Positions 31,920-43,429 are shown, numbered from the stretch's first letter. The stretch: DNA of 64,000 bases from Eptesicus fuscus (GCF_027574615.1 NC_072487.1:72957290-73021289), one strand, 5' to 3'. The notes: generated by a model from the sequence alone, not told the origin. Program-made: numbers and translations.

Positions 31920-34900
31920 GGATATATACATTCTCAAATTTGGTTTTATTCTGGTTGAGGTGAATGTAAGAGGAATATATAATTTAATACAATGTGAACA
32001 GGGCTTTTGACTCTGTCATCCCTACCTAATATGTAGGGTTTTGCCCCTTTATTTCCCTTAGAAAAGAATGTTAATATGTTTTCATATACATTAATTATTG
32101 TGTCCAAAAGCAAGCAAAGCAAATCACAGTGTTCATAGCTCTGCTTCATAACAAATACATAAACCAAATGCCATAAAACCTATTCAACTCTGGTTGGAAA
32201 CCATTTGGAATTTTTGTTAGTTGTCCAGTGGGTAAGCTGGATGACCTGTGGTGCTGACCCTTTTTACATATTGTAGTGTTTTATTAGCCAACCCCAAAGG
32301 AGCAGTGGTTTTCAGTGTTTTTACTGGCCTCCGAATCTACCTTCATTCCGTACTGTAGAAACATACACACCAGGTAACTAAATCGAATCACTCTACCGTG
32401 AGTTACTACTCACACTAAAGGAAAGGGATTTGTAGTTCTGTCTACAATATTCTCCAAGCAGTGTTGTAGGGTTTTTTTTTTTTCCTTTCTCTTTTCAAAC
32501 AGCCAGTTCAGGTGCACAGCAACTTTTTCTACATGCAGTTCCCAGGGAAACTGCAGAACTTGGAATTTGTACTTTTGTAAAGATATACTCTATGGGAATT
32601 GCAAGCAATATATCTCTCTTAGTATTGTGTGTGCTAACGAGAGCCTCCGTGGCTCCCCCACTCTCAGTGTTTCCTGCTTAAAGAAACCAACAGTTAACAA
32701 GCCCTCTGAGATACTCTGTGTGTCACCAAATCTGTGTGTGTCACCATTTATTTTTTTGGTCACGTGGTGCTATCTTTATGTTATATACCTTTTAGGTCAG
32801 TATAGTTGTAGAAAATGTGAAATCTAAGGGGAATAGTGAATTACAGTTTTTTCCCTCTCTTGAGTTTCTAGCTTGAAAAGAGACCTCAAAAACATGTGCT
32901 GGCAAACACATTACTGTATAAAAAAATACCTGAGTCCTATTGAATAATATTTTATTAGTGCTTTAGGAACTGTCTTCAGTTCTATATTTTGTCCACCCAT
33001 GGGCTTTACAAGATTGCTTTGGTACTGTAACCTCTGACAGTAATTTGGTGAACAAGTTTGGCGGTGGGTTCGTGCTGCCGGTTGCGAGTGGGAGGTCAGC
33101 ACTCGACACTCTCTGCCTGAGAACCTTGGCTCTGAAACTCACAAGGTCATCTCCATAGGAGAACAGCACAAACCACCTGCGAGAAAACAAACGAAAAGGC
33201 CAACCTCAGAGGCTAAGAGTTAAAGGAAAACAAAAATAGATGTTTGCTGGTTTTCCATGCTTTTTTGACTCTTAAAATACCAAGAATGGTGGGGGTTATT
33301 TTTTTGTTTTGTGGGGGGTTATTTTGAGAAAAAATGAGTCATTCAGGCCCCTGTGTGCAACAGTCCCAGGGGCGGTGGCTGTGCAGCGGCATCTCCTTAG
33401 CACACAGGATCTGTTCACATGGGGGCTGCTGCACTCCACACCAGTGTTACTACGTACAGTTCCACTCGCGTCCTGCTGCTCCGGGAGCAGCTCTTGCTAA
33501 ATCGGGTATCGTATGCCTTTTCCTGTCGAACTGCCTAAGTAAGGGGCCTGTCTCCCTGCAGCACTTGCTCAACCCCGTCAAAGCCGCGAGCCGCAGGGGG
33601 AGGCTGGCCCCCAGTGTTTACCCACTTAAATATGTCCTGGGGTTTCAGGTAAATGTTTGTGATTTATGTTTCCTTACATGAATCAGTTTGGCTTTGATTT
33701 TTTTTTTTTTTAAGAATGAAATGCAAAAAAAATTGTTTTGTGATAACAAATTACGTTGTGGCAAGAAATTCCCAAATCGAGGACATGAGAGGTGAGGCTC
33801 AGGGAAGGCATCTCCTTTCACTCAGGCTTGGGGCCTTCTGAGAGGTCCCCAGAGCATTTTGTGATAGATCAGACAAGACAAGGCAGAGGGGAAGACACTT
33901 GGGCAGGCACCTCCGATGTCCTAGTTCTTGTCGCTGTGTCCGTCTTAATGTTATTTACATGGAGTTCTTTGTATTTGTCAATTTGTTTATCTGGTTTGAG
34001 TTTACCAAAGAGTGACTTATCCAAAATTGTCTTTGACAAAAATATACATTGCTTTGATTGTACAGTTCAGGTTCAAACATTGTAATGGGACTGCTGTTAA
34101 GGGGCAGAAAATTGATTGAGTTTCCCTCGAATAATCATAATTCCACATTTTGCAAGTTCCACTTGCTCCCATTCATGTTGCTAACACTTTACCCTTTCCA
34201 CTGCTAGCAGTGTTAAGAATTCTCAAGCCATAACACAGTACTGTAAGGTTCCACAGGGCTTCGAGGGAGGCAGCGCGGAGGCCAGCACGCAGCCGTCGCC
34301 TCTGAGCGTGCGCACGGCCGTGCCTCTCAGTGTGCGCGGCGGGTGAAAGATTACTCCATTCAGATCGGGCAGCAGCAATACTTGTGCCTTGTCACATGAG
34401 GATGTGCCAGGAGGATTAACGGGACCACAGAACAGAAACATTCTCTCCCCGAAGTTCACCTCACGTCTCCGCAGACGAAGTACGCTGTGTAACTCCTTTT
34501 GGAAAGCAAAGTCCCTATTTCTGTACAGTTTTAGATTAGATGTTTCATTTATAACAAATGCAGAAATCAATTAAGATAAAAGTGATATGTGAAGAAATCT
34601 TTTACAGTAAAATATATCCTGAGTTCATCTAGGTCTGTTCATAATTGAGTCTCTTCTTGAGCTACCTTTTCCATACACAGGCAATGTGAAGACAGTGACA
34701 GCGTCCTTTCCTGTAGGTTCTACCTGTTATTACAAACTGTGAAAACAAAGACTTTTATACGTGTACTGTTTGTGGTTCTAAACAGTTATTTCATTCTAAT
34801 CAGTTCTCTACCCTCTAATTTCTACTAAAGCTGTAAATACATTTAGAAATTATATTTGTAAATACAGTATATGAAGACAAGTTAATTTTTTGGTCAGTGG

Positions 34901-36289
34901 GAAAAACCTCCCAGTTGACCCTGCCTTGGCAGGTTTTTTTTGTTGTTTTTTTTTGGGTGTGTGTGTGTGTGTGCGCGTGTGTTTTTTTTTAAACAGCAGA
35001 GAAAGGATACTGTCGGTTCACTGTTAAGCAGAATATACTGTAGAACTAAATTGATCATTTTCAATCTTCCGGAGCATGAGTAGATGTCTTTTCCAACAAT
35101 AGCAGTTATAACCAAGTCTTTGTTTCCCCGTAGCCCAGGCCATAGGCCTGCATATTTTTGCCTGTGGTTTTGTTTTTGCTTTTGTTTTTACAGCCTAGGC
35201 TCTAGGAAGAATTTACAGGAACACAAAACAAGGGCTGGGGGGGAAGTCATCTATGTGAATGAGCTTTACTTTAAAGAAATCAGTGTATTTTATTTTAACA
35301 ACCTTTTCTATTAGTTACTGTGATTTTGTTGTTGTCGTTGTTGTTATTGTTAAATTCTGTAATGGTTTCCTGTGAAGCCTCCACTGAAAGGGACTCAAAT
35401 ATGCAACACCTAAACTATTTTCCAAGGGCACACGCCCCTTGAATGGTGCTTCTAGACTGGTCAGGGTTATTTATTAAATTTTATATATGAAAGTATTGGG
35501 GAACTATGTAAATTCTTTATATGAAACTATCTAGTTCATAAATCATAGATTTCATATTACTCAGTGCAACTGAACTAAAAGTTCAGAAGAGTCATTCACA
35601 TTGTTCCAAATTTGTAATGGTTGTCACATGCCACACACGTCCTTTTCAGTAAGTGCCAGAGTGTTTCCACTGTTTCTGCCCAGTGCTTGACCTCTTGGCC
35701 CGGAAGAGAACCTGTGTTCTCTGGGTCTGCACAGACAGGGCTATTGTAGTTCTTGATCAAGTCCTGGAGTGAGCCTTGCAGCAGATTCAGTAAATGGACC
35801 TTTTGCTGCCCCTCAGTGACAAGTATGCTGTGAATTCAACCATTGGACTTGCTGCCCAAGCCTTTGGTTGCTGCCCTGACTATAGTAAAAGGTAACTTAC
35901 CTAGTTTCTTTGAGAATGACCATTTTCCTAATGTGAAAACCATCTCTCTCACCACTTTTATTAGTAGGGCTAACTTTTTTCCGTTATAAATGGTTGAGCA
36001 ATTTGAATGACTTAACAGTGTCATTATCTTGCAATATAAACTGGTAACCTCACAACTCCACACTTCATCACCACATGAAGTAAATGAAGCTAGCTAAGCG
36101 GATGCTGTATCAACTAGTAACTTGCCATTAAGGATTATTTTATAGCATGAATTTAAGACTTATTTATTCAAATGATATTTTACTCTTGTATTCATTTTGT
36201 TTCAGATTTGTGATAATGAATATTTCAGTGCTGCTTAATTTTGTTCTGAATTCTTGTTTCTTGCTTGTAAATGGCTTTTTTATGGTATA

Positions 36290-36324
36290 AATAAAGTCCA
36301 TGGAAATTGCTGTTTGTAAATAAA
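36290..36324 (+). terminator. ZBTB34: Distal poly(A) signals of ZBTB34
   Basis: Two AATAAA hexamers lie 29 nt apart, at 36290-36295 and 36319-36324. A GT/T-rich downstream element (ATGTGCTGTGGTCTCCCTC, about 36341-36359) follows, so cleavage near 36335-36345 is likely. The second hexamer overlaps a Pumilio-type UGUAAAUA (36315-36322). Confidence 0.85.
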
Positions 36325-36870
36325 AATGCTGCTAGAGCAAATGTGCTGTGGTCTCCCTCTGTGTTTGCCCCTCTGGGCCTCTGTGAGTTTCACTAACAAA
36401 CATCCGCAATGTCGTAGTTTCTGTAACCACCGTTTTCGAAAGGTTAGGATTTCATAAACGCTCTTGTGCCACTGTGGTGCTGGGAAGAGAAGAACGAAGC
36501 TGGTCTGTTTCTGACCTTTCTCTTGTGTGGCCAGGACTGGGCTTTCAGGGGCCCGGTGTGTCCTCAGGCTTCCCCAGGGCGAATCCCTGTGAATCATCTC
36601 CCCACTGGCCTGTGCAAGTACCCTTTAGCTCCTTTGACTGTGTCTTGTTCTCCTGCCAGAGGGCTTGGAACTGCATGTGCTGTCTCCAACTTCTCCCTCA
36701 GCCTGTAACTCCTCCTCTTCAGTTCTCAGCTCAGCGAGGGTGCCCTTCCCACAGCAGCCCTTCTAGGTCAGGCCCCTTTAACAGAGACTTTTGTTGAGCT
36801 GGGTCCCTGCCCTTCAGAACACTTATTTCAATTGGTAATTGTATATTGACTAGTGAGATTATTCAATTAA

Positions 36871-37165
36871 CTAGAGGCCCGGTGCACAAAAATCGTGCAC
36901 TGGGGCGGGGGAGGGGGGTCCCTCAGCCCGGCCTGCACCCTCTCACAGTCGGGGGATGTCTGACTGCTGGCTTAGGCCCGCTCTCTGGGGAGCGGGCCTA
37001 AGCCGTCAGTTGGACATCCTTAGCACTGCCATGGAGGTGGTAGCGCACTGACCATCAGGGGGCAGCTTCTGCGTTGAGCGTCTGCTCCCTGGTGGTCAGT
37101 GTGCGTCGTAGCAACTGATCGTTCTGCCATATGGTCAATTTGCATATTAGCCTTTTATTATATAG
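36871..37165 (-). mobile_element. HeliBat-type Helitron with internal palindromes
   Basis: Minus-strand 3' end CCGGGCCTCTAG with its GTGCAC-AAAAATC-GTGCAC hairpin; 5' end near ATATAATAAAAGGCTAATAT. There are two internal hairpins: a perfect 14-bp stem, 36970-36983 with 36990-37003 (GCTTAGGCCCGCTC), and 20-bp arms at 37046-37065 and 37082-37101 matching at 18 of 20. The arms carry CTCF-like cores. Confidence 0.87.
37046..37101. promoter_or_regulatory. Divergent pair of CTCF-like motifs inside a Helitron
   Basis: Plus strand CCATCAGGGGGCAGC (37052-37066) and minus strand CCACCAGGGAGCAG (within 37082-37101) both resemble the CTCF core. They form the two arms of one palindrome. Occupancy is not known. 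Confidence 0.4.
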
Positions 37166-37295
37166 TATGTTTCTCCTAACCTGTAAGTTCCATGACAAAA
37201 GGGATCCTGGACTGTTTCCCTCACCTGTCTATCCTTAGCACAGGATCTGTCACCATAGCAGGTACACATTAAGAAATGAATGAATGAGCAAATGC

Positions 37296-38530
37296 ATGTG
37301 TTCTGGGAGGGTTGAGCAGGACTGTTGGCTGGGAATTGGGTGGGGATCAAACCTGGCTTCTATGCTGCTAGAGCCAGCTTGCTCTTTGGTGTAAAACCAG
37401 ATCTCTTCATTCTCACTAGGGCTTCTTTATAGGTGAGTTGGCAGTGAGGGGGCCTGGGGACTCTGAGATACTCAAGGGCATGATGGAGAAAGTGCATTGA
37501 CTTGCCAGTCTGGAGGTCTGGTGTCCAGCCACCGGAAGCAGACACACTGAGTCAGAGCTGATGTGCAGATGAGCAGATGTATTGCTGGCGAAGACCCTTG
37601 GCAGTAGCTGGCTCTTTCCATTTGTCGTGAAGTCAAGGTCTGTCTTCATTTTTGTTTCTTCCAATTACAATACATAAAACTGGCCAAGCCCGCCTGGCTT
37701 TAGGGATGTTGATAATATCTTTTATAATGTTAAAGGACCACCGCCAACCCCTTATTGCTTGCTGGTCTTCACCTCTGTTTCCTGGGCCATTTCCTCAAGC
37801 CTCAATGACTTAAACATCTCACATGATGTTTTCCTTTGTTTTTCACAACAGGACTAATTTGCATACCTTTTGTCAGCAAATAGGGCTCAGTTTTCTCAGA
37901 ACACAAGTGGCAAAAAGAGGCCACCTCCAAGGAAACAAATGTGTGCGACTTGACAACCTGGGGGAGTGCCCTGGAGCCCTCTCTGGGTGATGACTGTGAA
38001 GCTGGGCTAGGGGTATAATGCATTCACCTCTGGGTAACCTGCCTGGGACAGCAGGGCCAGAACTGCCTCCCTTTCCTCTCCAACTCAAGACAGCAGTTAG
38101 GTCCCTGCCCTCATCTTGGAAAGGGGTTGTTGACTAGGACTTCTTTTGCTCCTGCCTCTGCCCTAATGGAGCTTGGCTCTAATCAGTCTGGCTGGCCCTC
38201 TAGGGGAGAGCGACATTCCCTTCAGAGGCAGCCAGCTCGGTGTTGCTGGTGGTTGTGCTGTCTCCTCCAACTATGTAGACAAGCCCACCCCAAGCTTTGC
38301 TGGGGAGACAGGTCCTGGCACTCAAAACATTTCTTCATCCCTTTTGGCCTCAGCCTTGGCACTCTGATCAGCCCTTGAACATTCTTTGTGTCCCAACACA
38401 AGATCTGTCCCTGTCGTACTCACTGGGCCCCACGAGTGGCCCAAGCCTCTGATCTAGAATGGATTGCAAGTTTGTACCACCTTCAGGTGCCATGTGAGTG
38501 TGTGTGTGTGTTCTTAAAAATGTACAATTT
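37296..38530. other. Intergenic, nothing recognised
   Basis: Apparently unique sequence downstream of ZBTB34. Frames here are short and unrelated to known proteins. Confidence 0.4.
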
Positions 38531-38752
38531 GGCCCTAGCTGGTCTGGCTCAGTGGGTAGAGCATCAGCCTGTGGACTGGGAGGTCCCAGGTTCGATTCCG
38601 ACCAAGGGCACATGCCCGGGTTGTGGGCTCGATCCCTACTAGGGGGCGTGCAGGAGGCAGCCAATCAATGATTCTCATCACTGATGTTTCTATCTCTCCC
38701 TCTCCCTTCCTCTCTGAAATCAATAAAGAAATATATTTAATAAAATAAAATA
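38531..38752 (+). mobile_element. Ves SINE
   Basis: Head GGCCCTAGCTGGTCTGGCTC, B-box-like GGTTCGATTCC, tail AAATCAATAAAGAAATATAT. Flanks AAATGTACAATTT and AAATGTGCAAATT. Confidence 0.94.
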
Positions 38753-38769
38753 AAATGTGCAAATTGGAG

Positions 38770-40085
38770 GATAAGTCATTCTGAATTGTTCCCCCTTTCC
38801 CAGAGTGCTTAACATGGAGGGGAAAGACCCTTTCACTCTTGTAAGCGTGGGAAGGGACCACCCAGGCTGTCTACTCCCTGACTCCCAATGCTGGGACTGC
38901 TGCAGTCGTCTATGGAAGTACTCTCCAGTTCCTACCTGCTGTGGAAACTGGCTGCCTCCCAAGGGACTGCGTAGTTGACAGCTGTCCATGCTAGAAAGTC
39001 CCTCCTCCTGAGCACAAAAGCCACCTGCCGGGAGTCAGGCTCTTGGTTCTTGGTTCTTCTCCACAGGACCCCAGCACACGGCAAATAGGCAATGACAGCA
39101 GTCCGGCTCCTCGCCCTCTCTTGGGGCTTTTCTAGACTTAATGTGACCCTGTGACTCGGCTGTTTTTCCCACCCGCTGGGCCATGAGAACATCTGTCTGC
39201 CCACCTCCCTCTACTCCGGGGTTTTCACAAACATGAGACATGTTTCGACAGAATTTCGTTGGAATTGAGGTGGTGGAATCCATAACTTGGAAGAACACTT
39301 CTTTGGCAAACAAATTACTTTTGTGGGACTGTTATTTTAAGTAGCCTGTCTCTGCCAGAAGTTCTAGTCATCGCACATCCGGCTCCCTGGAGCTGTTTTC
39401 AGGTTTTCTGTTATTTTTTTTAACCCCTCAGCTCCTTCCCTTTCTCCACTTACATCGCCAAATATTAGTGACACTCGAAAGGGACCTTGAATGTGGGAGC
39501 TCTGGGCTCTGAGAATGGACCCTGGCGTCTGAACTTCCGGAGGCCTCACACCGTTCCCTCCATGAGCATCCTCTCCCTGGATGGCCCATTCCTCTCTCCA
39601 GGGCGCTCAGGCTTTCCTAGCCTCCCTGGCACTGGCGCTAACTCAGCTGGGCAAAGAGGTTCTTGTCTTGTGTGTATCATATTTGCAGAGGGGCCATTTG
39701 CTGGCTTCCCATCACTTCCTCTCTGTCCTTTCAACACAACTGCCTCCCCTCACTCTGGCCTCACTCACCCCTTCTTGCCTGCTGGACTCTGGCTAGGCTT
39801 CTGGCGACATGGGAATGCTGTTAGGTGTTCCATAACGAAACTACTCATTGCCTTCTTTCCCTCCACTGCCTGGTTCTCCTCTCCCCAGAATGGGCCTCCA
39901 GGAACCTCCTGCCCCCAAGCTGTGTTGTATGGCCCCACTTCCAGCTGCAGTCAGATATGGCTGCAGGCACTGTGTTAGGGTTTTCACCCTGAAGGTAGAC
40001 CCAGCCCCTCTCTGTCCACAATTTTACTTGTGGAAATACTTTCCTCACGAAGTATCAGGTGCTGATGTACCACATTCCCAGCAGA
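38770..40085. other. Intergenic, nothing recognised
   Basis: Neither genes nor confident repeats were identified. Many short frames in all phases reflect moderate GC content only. Confidence 0.35.
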
Positions 40086-40089
40086 GGTC

Positions 40090-40525
40090 AAACAAACTCT
40101 CATACTGTAAACAAGTGTCCTTTTAGCAACTTATTTAATGCCACATTTTTTGCATTTTTGAGGTTTTTTTGTTGGTGATTTCTCTGTTTAAAATGACCCC
40201 CAGGCACAGTGCTAAAGTGCTGCCTAGTGTTCCCAAGCAAAGGAAGGCTGTGAGATGCCTTACAGAGAAAACGCATATGTTAGATAAACTTGGTTAGAGA
40301 GCTGTTGGTCGTGAGTCCAATGTTAAGGAATCGACAATATATATTAAGGTGTCTTTAAACAGAAGCACACATAAAACAAGGTTATGTTTTGATTGATTCC
40401 CAACAATGTTGTGCAGAGCCTCACAGGAACCTAACCCTGTATGTACCCTAGGAACAATGGTTTAATTAGTGTTCACAATGATTTGATAGGGCATAACTAC
40501 TGCAAGTAACAAGAGTCGACTGTAC
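40090..40525 (+). mobile_element. Tigger (TcMar) DNA transposon fossil
   Basis: TGGTGATTTCTCTGTTTAAA leads into a decayed transposase start (KKAVRCLTEKTHMLDKLG, then ESNVKESTIYIK) typical of the CENP-B-like helix-turn-helix of Tigger transposases. It ends with CAAGTAACAAGAGTCGACTG. Stops and frameshifts break it, and the catalytic region is missing. Confidence 0.8.
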
Positions 40526-40990
40526 TTTTCAGTGGTGGACTTTAGTAACCTTTGTAGCAAGGAATGCTGGGAAATGGAGTTCTAAGCGTCCAGACTCTGT
40601 GATGATACATGGGAGACCATAGGAGGGAGAAGCAAATGCCACACAGAATTCAACATAGGGAAATAAATGGTCAGGGAGCTGAAGAGGGTTGAGAGAGCCA
40701 CCAGACTGTGATGCAAACCTGTCTCTAAGTGAAGAAGAGAGGGGAGGCAGTGTATGGAAATCGTCAGAGGAGTCCCATTATCACCCAGGGACCTGTCCAC
40801 TTTAGAGTCCCCACCATGTCTGGCATTGGGTGCAGCCCATGTGGAGTGTTGCCTCAGTGCAAATGCGTTACGGGTTTCAGAGATCAGTAGCTGGGCCCTT
40901 GGTCAAGTGAGCTCCCAATGGTGGGAGGTCTGCAAGGTGCATTCTCATGGCCACTAGAGGGCTAACTCACTTTCTCAGGAGAACTTTACA
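40526..40990. other. Intergenic, nothing recognised
   Basis: No gene or repeat could be assigned. Confidence 0.35.
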
Positions 40991-40994
40991 TGGT

Positions 40995-41105
40995 AGGCAC
41001 TCTGATGATTACATCCGTATAACTGAGAAAACTGAGGTTCAGAGAGGTTTGGACCCTTGTGTAAGGCCACCGGGCTGGGAAGTGGCAAAGCCAGCATTAT
41101 TTCCA
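40995..41105 (-). repeat. MIR SINE fragment
   Basis: GAGAAAACTGAGGTTCAGAG, then GGGAAGTGGCAAAGCCAGCA in reverse MIR order. Confidence 0.7.
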
Positions 41106-41384
41106 GGAACTGACCACCTTGAAAATTTCACTCTCAACTCCTGCTCTTCCAGTCTGCCCCAGCTGCCCAGGTTGATGGTTCACCTTGGGGGCGCCTCACT
41201 CTTGCCACTGTTGTCTGTATCCCAGTGACGGTGTTCTTTTGTGTATCCTCTCCTCTGTGTCCCGATGTCCCGCCCCGGGATCTGGAGGAGCACTACATTC
41301 TAGAATCCTTGTTGCACCTGGGGGCTGGATGGCCTCTGCACAGAAGCTGTCTCTTGGGCACCAAGGTAGGGTGGGTTGTGCCTC

Positions 41385-41820
41385 TGTGTTAGTCATCTGT
41401 TGCTACGTAACATTTTTATCACAAACTTAGCAGCTTAAAACAACATGCATTTATTACCTCCGTTTCTGTGTGTCAAGAGTCTGGCACAGTGTAGCTGGGC
41501 CCTCTGCCTCAGGATCTCACAAGCATCTCCAGGTGCTGGCCAGGGATGCAGGCTCATCTGAGGCTAGATGGCAAGGATCCGTGTCTGAGCTCAGATGATG
41601 GTTGGCATCATTCAGTTCCTGCAGGCGGCTGCACGGAGGGCCCGGCTTCTTGCTGGCTGTTGGCCAGAGACTCCTTACTGAGGGATCTCCTCCATAGAGC
41701 AGCTCACTACATGGCAACTTGCGTCTTCAAAGCCAACAAAAGAGAGTCTAAAAGCAAGATGGGTTATAACCTTATGTAACATAATCACATACATCCTGAA
41801 ACCTTCCACACTCAGTGAAG
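41385..41820 (+). repeat. Old mammalian interspersed repeat, family not assigned
   Basis: TGTTAGTCATCTGTTGCTAC, then AGCAGCTTAAAACAACATGC begins a widely dispersed repeat type of placental mammals. It may be LTR-derived; I cannot name it with confidence. Confidence 0.5.
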
Positions 41821-42400
41821 GGGGTCACAAGAGGCCGTGGACATTACAAGGTGGGGGCTATGGGGGCCTTGTTGATCAGCACCGCTAATGAAAATAGCTC
41901 CTTGAACTATTTTCCCAAAGCTTGGCTCTCCACGAAGTACAAATCTGTGAGGAGGCAGCTGGCCTGGAGGATCCCCCGTGGTGACTTCTCCAATTCTTCT
42001 CTCCACCTGTGGTTCAAAAGGTCCTTCCCCTCATTGAGAGTGACGCCGGAGATGCTGAGAGCTGCCCACTCCACCAGCACCACACGCTTTAACAGGGGGC
42101 GGTACTTAATTATCTTTTCTGATGATTATTCATTTTTTAATGTGAAATGGCAGAACATTTCCCCAGAGATCTCTGAAGACTTAGAAATGGCTTACTTTCT
42201 ACTGATTTTTATTCCTTGTTTGTTTCTCTTTTCCTTCCATCAGCTTTCAGAAGCACAGTAACTAAAATCTTTCCATACTCTGATGTTATTGTAAAATGAA
42301 TTTAAACATTGTTTTAAATGACGTTCTACTTGTCGATGTGTCCAAGAATCATTCAGAGGAAGGCCGCACCTGAAGCCTCCCTTCAGTGGGAGGCAGAACA
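41821..42400. other. Intergenic, nothing recognised
   Basis: A 148-codon frame at 41815-42261 shows no domain and no conserved look; not called as a gene. Confidence 0.35.
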
Positions 42401-42401
42401 G

Positions 42402-42403
<2 letters not shown>

Positions 42404-42440
<37 letters not shown>
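42404..42440 (+). repeat. (GT)n microsatellite
   Basis: About 18 uninterrupted GT units. Confidence 0.97.
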
Positions 42441-42441
<1 letters not shown>

Positions 42442-42534
42442 CCGGATTTCCAAGACCTCATTGACCTGTTTGCAACTTATTATCTCTGCGACTTTAAAAC
42501 AAATGACCTAACCTCTCTGTTCACCTCATGGCAC

Positions 42535-42725
42535 CTGGCACTGAGTAAAGGATTTGGGAGCAGGGAGACAAGAGACAGGCTCATTTCCCCCTTTTGCACC
42601 CGTGTGGTCTGGGGCAAGTCCATTTGCCTCATGGGGCCTTATTTTGCCCAGCTGTAAAATAAGTGGGTTGGACTGGAGGCTCTTTGAGGTTTCTTACGGC
42701 TCTGACGTTCTGTGTTCTGTGCCTG
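42535..42725 (+). repeat. MIR SINE
   Basis: TGTGGTCTGGGGCAAGTCCA, CCCAGCTGTAAAATAAGTGG, then GGACTGGAGGCTCTTTGAGG. Confidence 0.78.
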
Positions 42726-43099
42726 CCTCCGACTTGTAAAGAATGGGCATTAAGGGGTCTCTCACAAAACCATTTTTTGTTGCAAACGGTAAATCCTAGG
42801 ATGGGATTTTAGGGGAATTTGCTTGAGGCCTGGAATGATGTATGGAGAGCGACACGCGAGGTGCTATTTCTAGGAAGGGGATGGGCGTGGCGGGGCTGTG
42901 AGGCGGGCGTGCGGGCAGCGGAGGGGCTGACGAGAGTCCCCCGACTGGAGCTGAGGCCGAGTCCAGAGAGGACCGCGACTGCAGCGGCTGCGCACTGCCG
43001 AGCCCAGCCGGCCGATTTGCGTGTCTCCGCCTTTGCGACCAGCTGATTGGGGGAGCTGGTCGAGAGCTATCCACCGATTGGCTGGGCGGCCCGCCGCTC

Positions 43100-43333
43100 A
43101 GGTCTAGGAGCGGACGGTTTCTACTGCGGCTGGGCACCCGCTCCGCTCCCGCGTCGGCCTGCGCTCCAGCTGCGCCCGGCCCGGCCCCGGCCCGGCCCGG
43201 CCCCGGCCTCCGAGCGAAGGCGCCGCTGCCGCCTGGGCCGCTCCCAGGGCCATGAGGAGGCGGCGGCAGCCACTGCGGCCCGCGTCAAGGTGACCGGCCG
43301 TGACTGCGGCGGCAGCGGCGGCGAGAGCGGGCG
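43100..43333 (+). other. RALGPS1: Candidate non-coding first exon at the second CpG island
   Basis: The best donor is GGGCG|GTGAGA with the exon ending at 43333. Alternatives are CAG|GTGAGG (exon end 43839) and GAG|GTGAGT (exon end 43856). The start is placed just after the CCAAT boxes and is approximate. It contains a 13-codon uORF, ATG 43252 to TGA ending 43293. Transcript evidence would be needed to choose among the donors. Confidence 0.35.
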
Positions 43334-43429
43334 GTGAGAAGAGCGGCCCGCGGGCGGGGCGGGGCCCTGAGGGCCGGGCTGGAGGGAGCTGCAGGTGCGG
43401 GAGGCGGGACCTGGAGGGGCCGCTGGACC

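Larger units (their letters stand above)
31434..36345 (+). other. ZBTB34: ZBTB34 3' UTR, about 4.9 kb, free of recognisable repeats
   Basis: The segment runs from the TAA at 31431-31433 to the paired poly(A) signals near 36.3 kb. It is AT-rich and contains no Ves, Helitron, hAT, L1 or MIR copy that I can see, unlike the flanking DNA. It carries three exact Pumilio-type UGUAAAUA motifs (34832-34839, 34857-34864, 36315-36322), AU-rich UUAUUUAUU-type stretches near 35467 and 36159, a GT-rich run at about 34957-34982, and a hairpin with an embedded AATAAA near 31.9 kb. A long 3' UTR fits what is known of ZBTB34. The cleavage position is approximate. Confidence 0.85.
36590..37295 (+). repeat. L2 LINE, split by a Helitron
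   Basis: L2-like sequence at about 36590-36780 and a terminal part TGTAAGTTCCATGACAAAAG through CACATTAAGAAATGAATGAA at 37180-37285. The Helitron lies between. Confidence 0.6.

Noticed and set aside
39487..39978. 163-codon plus-strand frame between ZBTB34 and the second CpG island
   Set aside because: Pro/Ser/Leu-rich composition without a domain; other frames in the same stretch are equally open.
41385..41820. Possible endogenous retroviral LTR
   Set aside because: It resembles a widespread old mammalian repeat that may be LTR-derived, but I see no clear TG...CA ends, primer-binding site or viral frame, so I left it unnamed.
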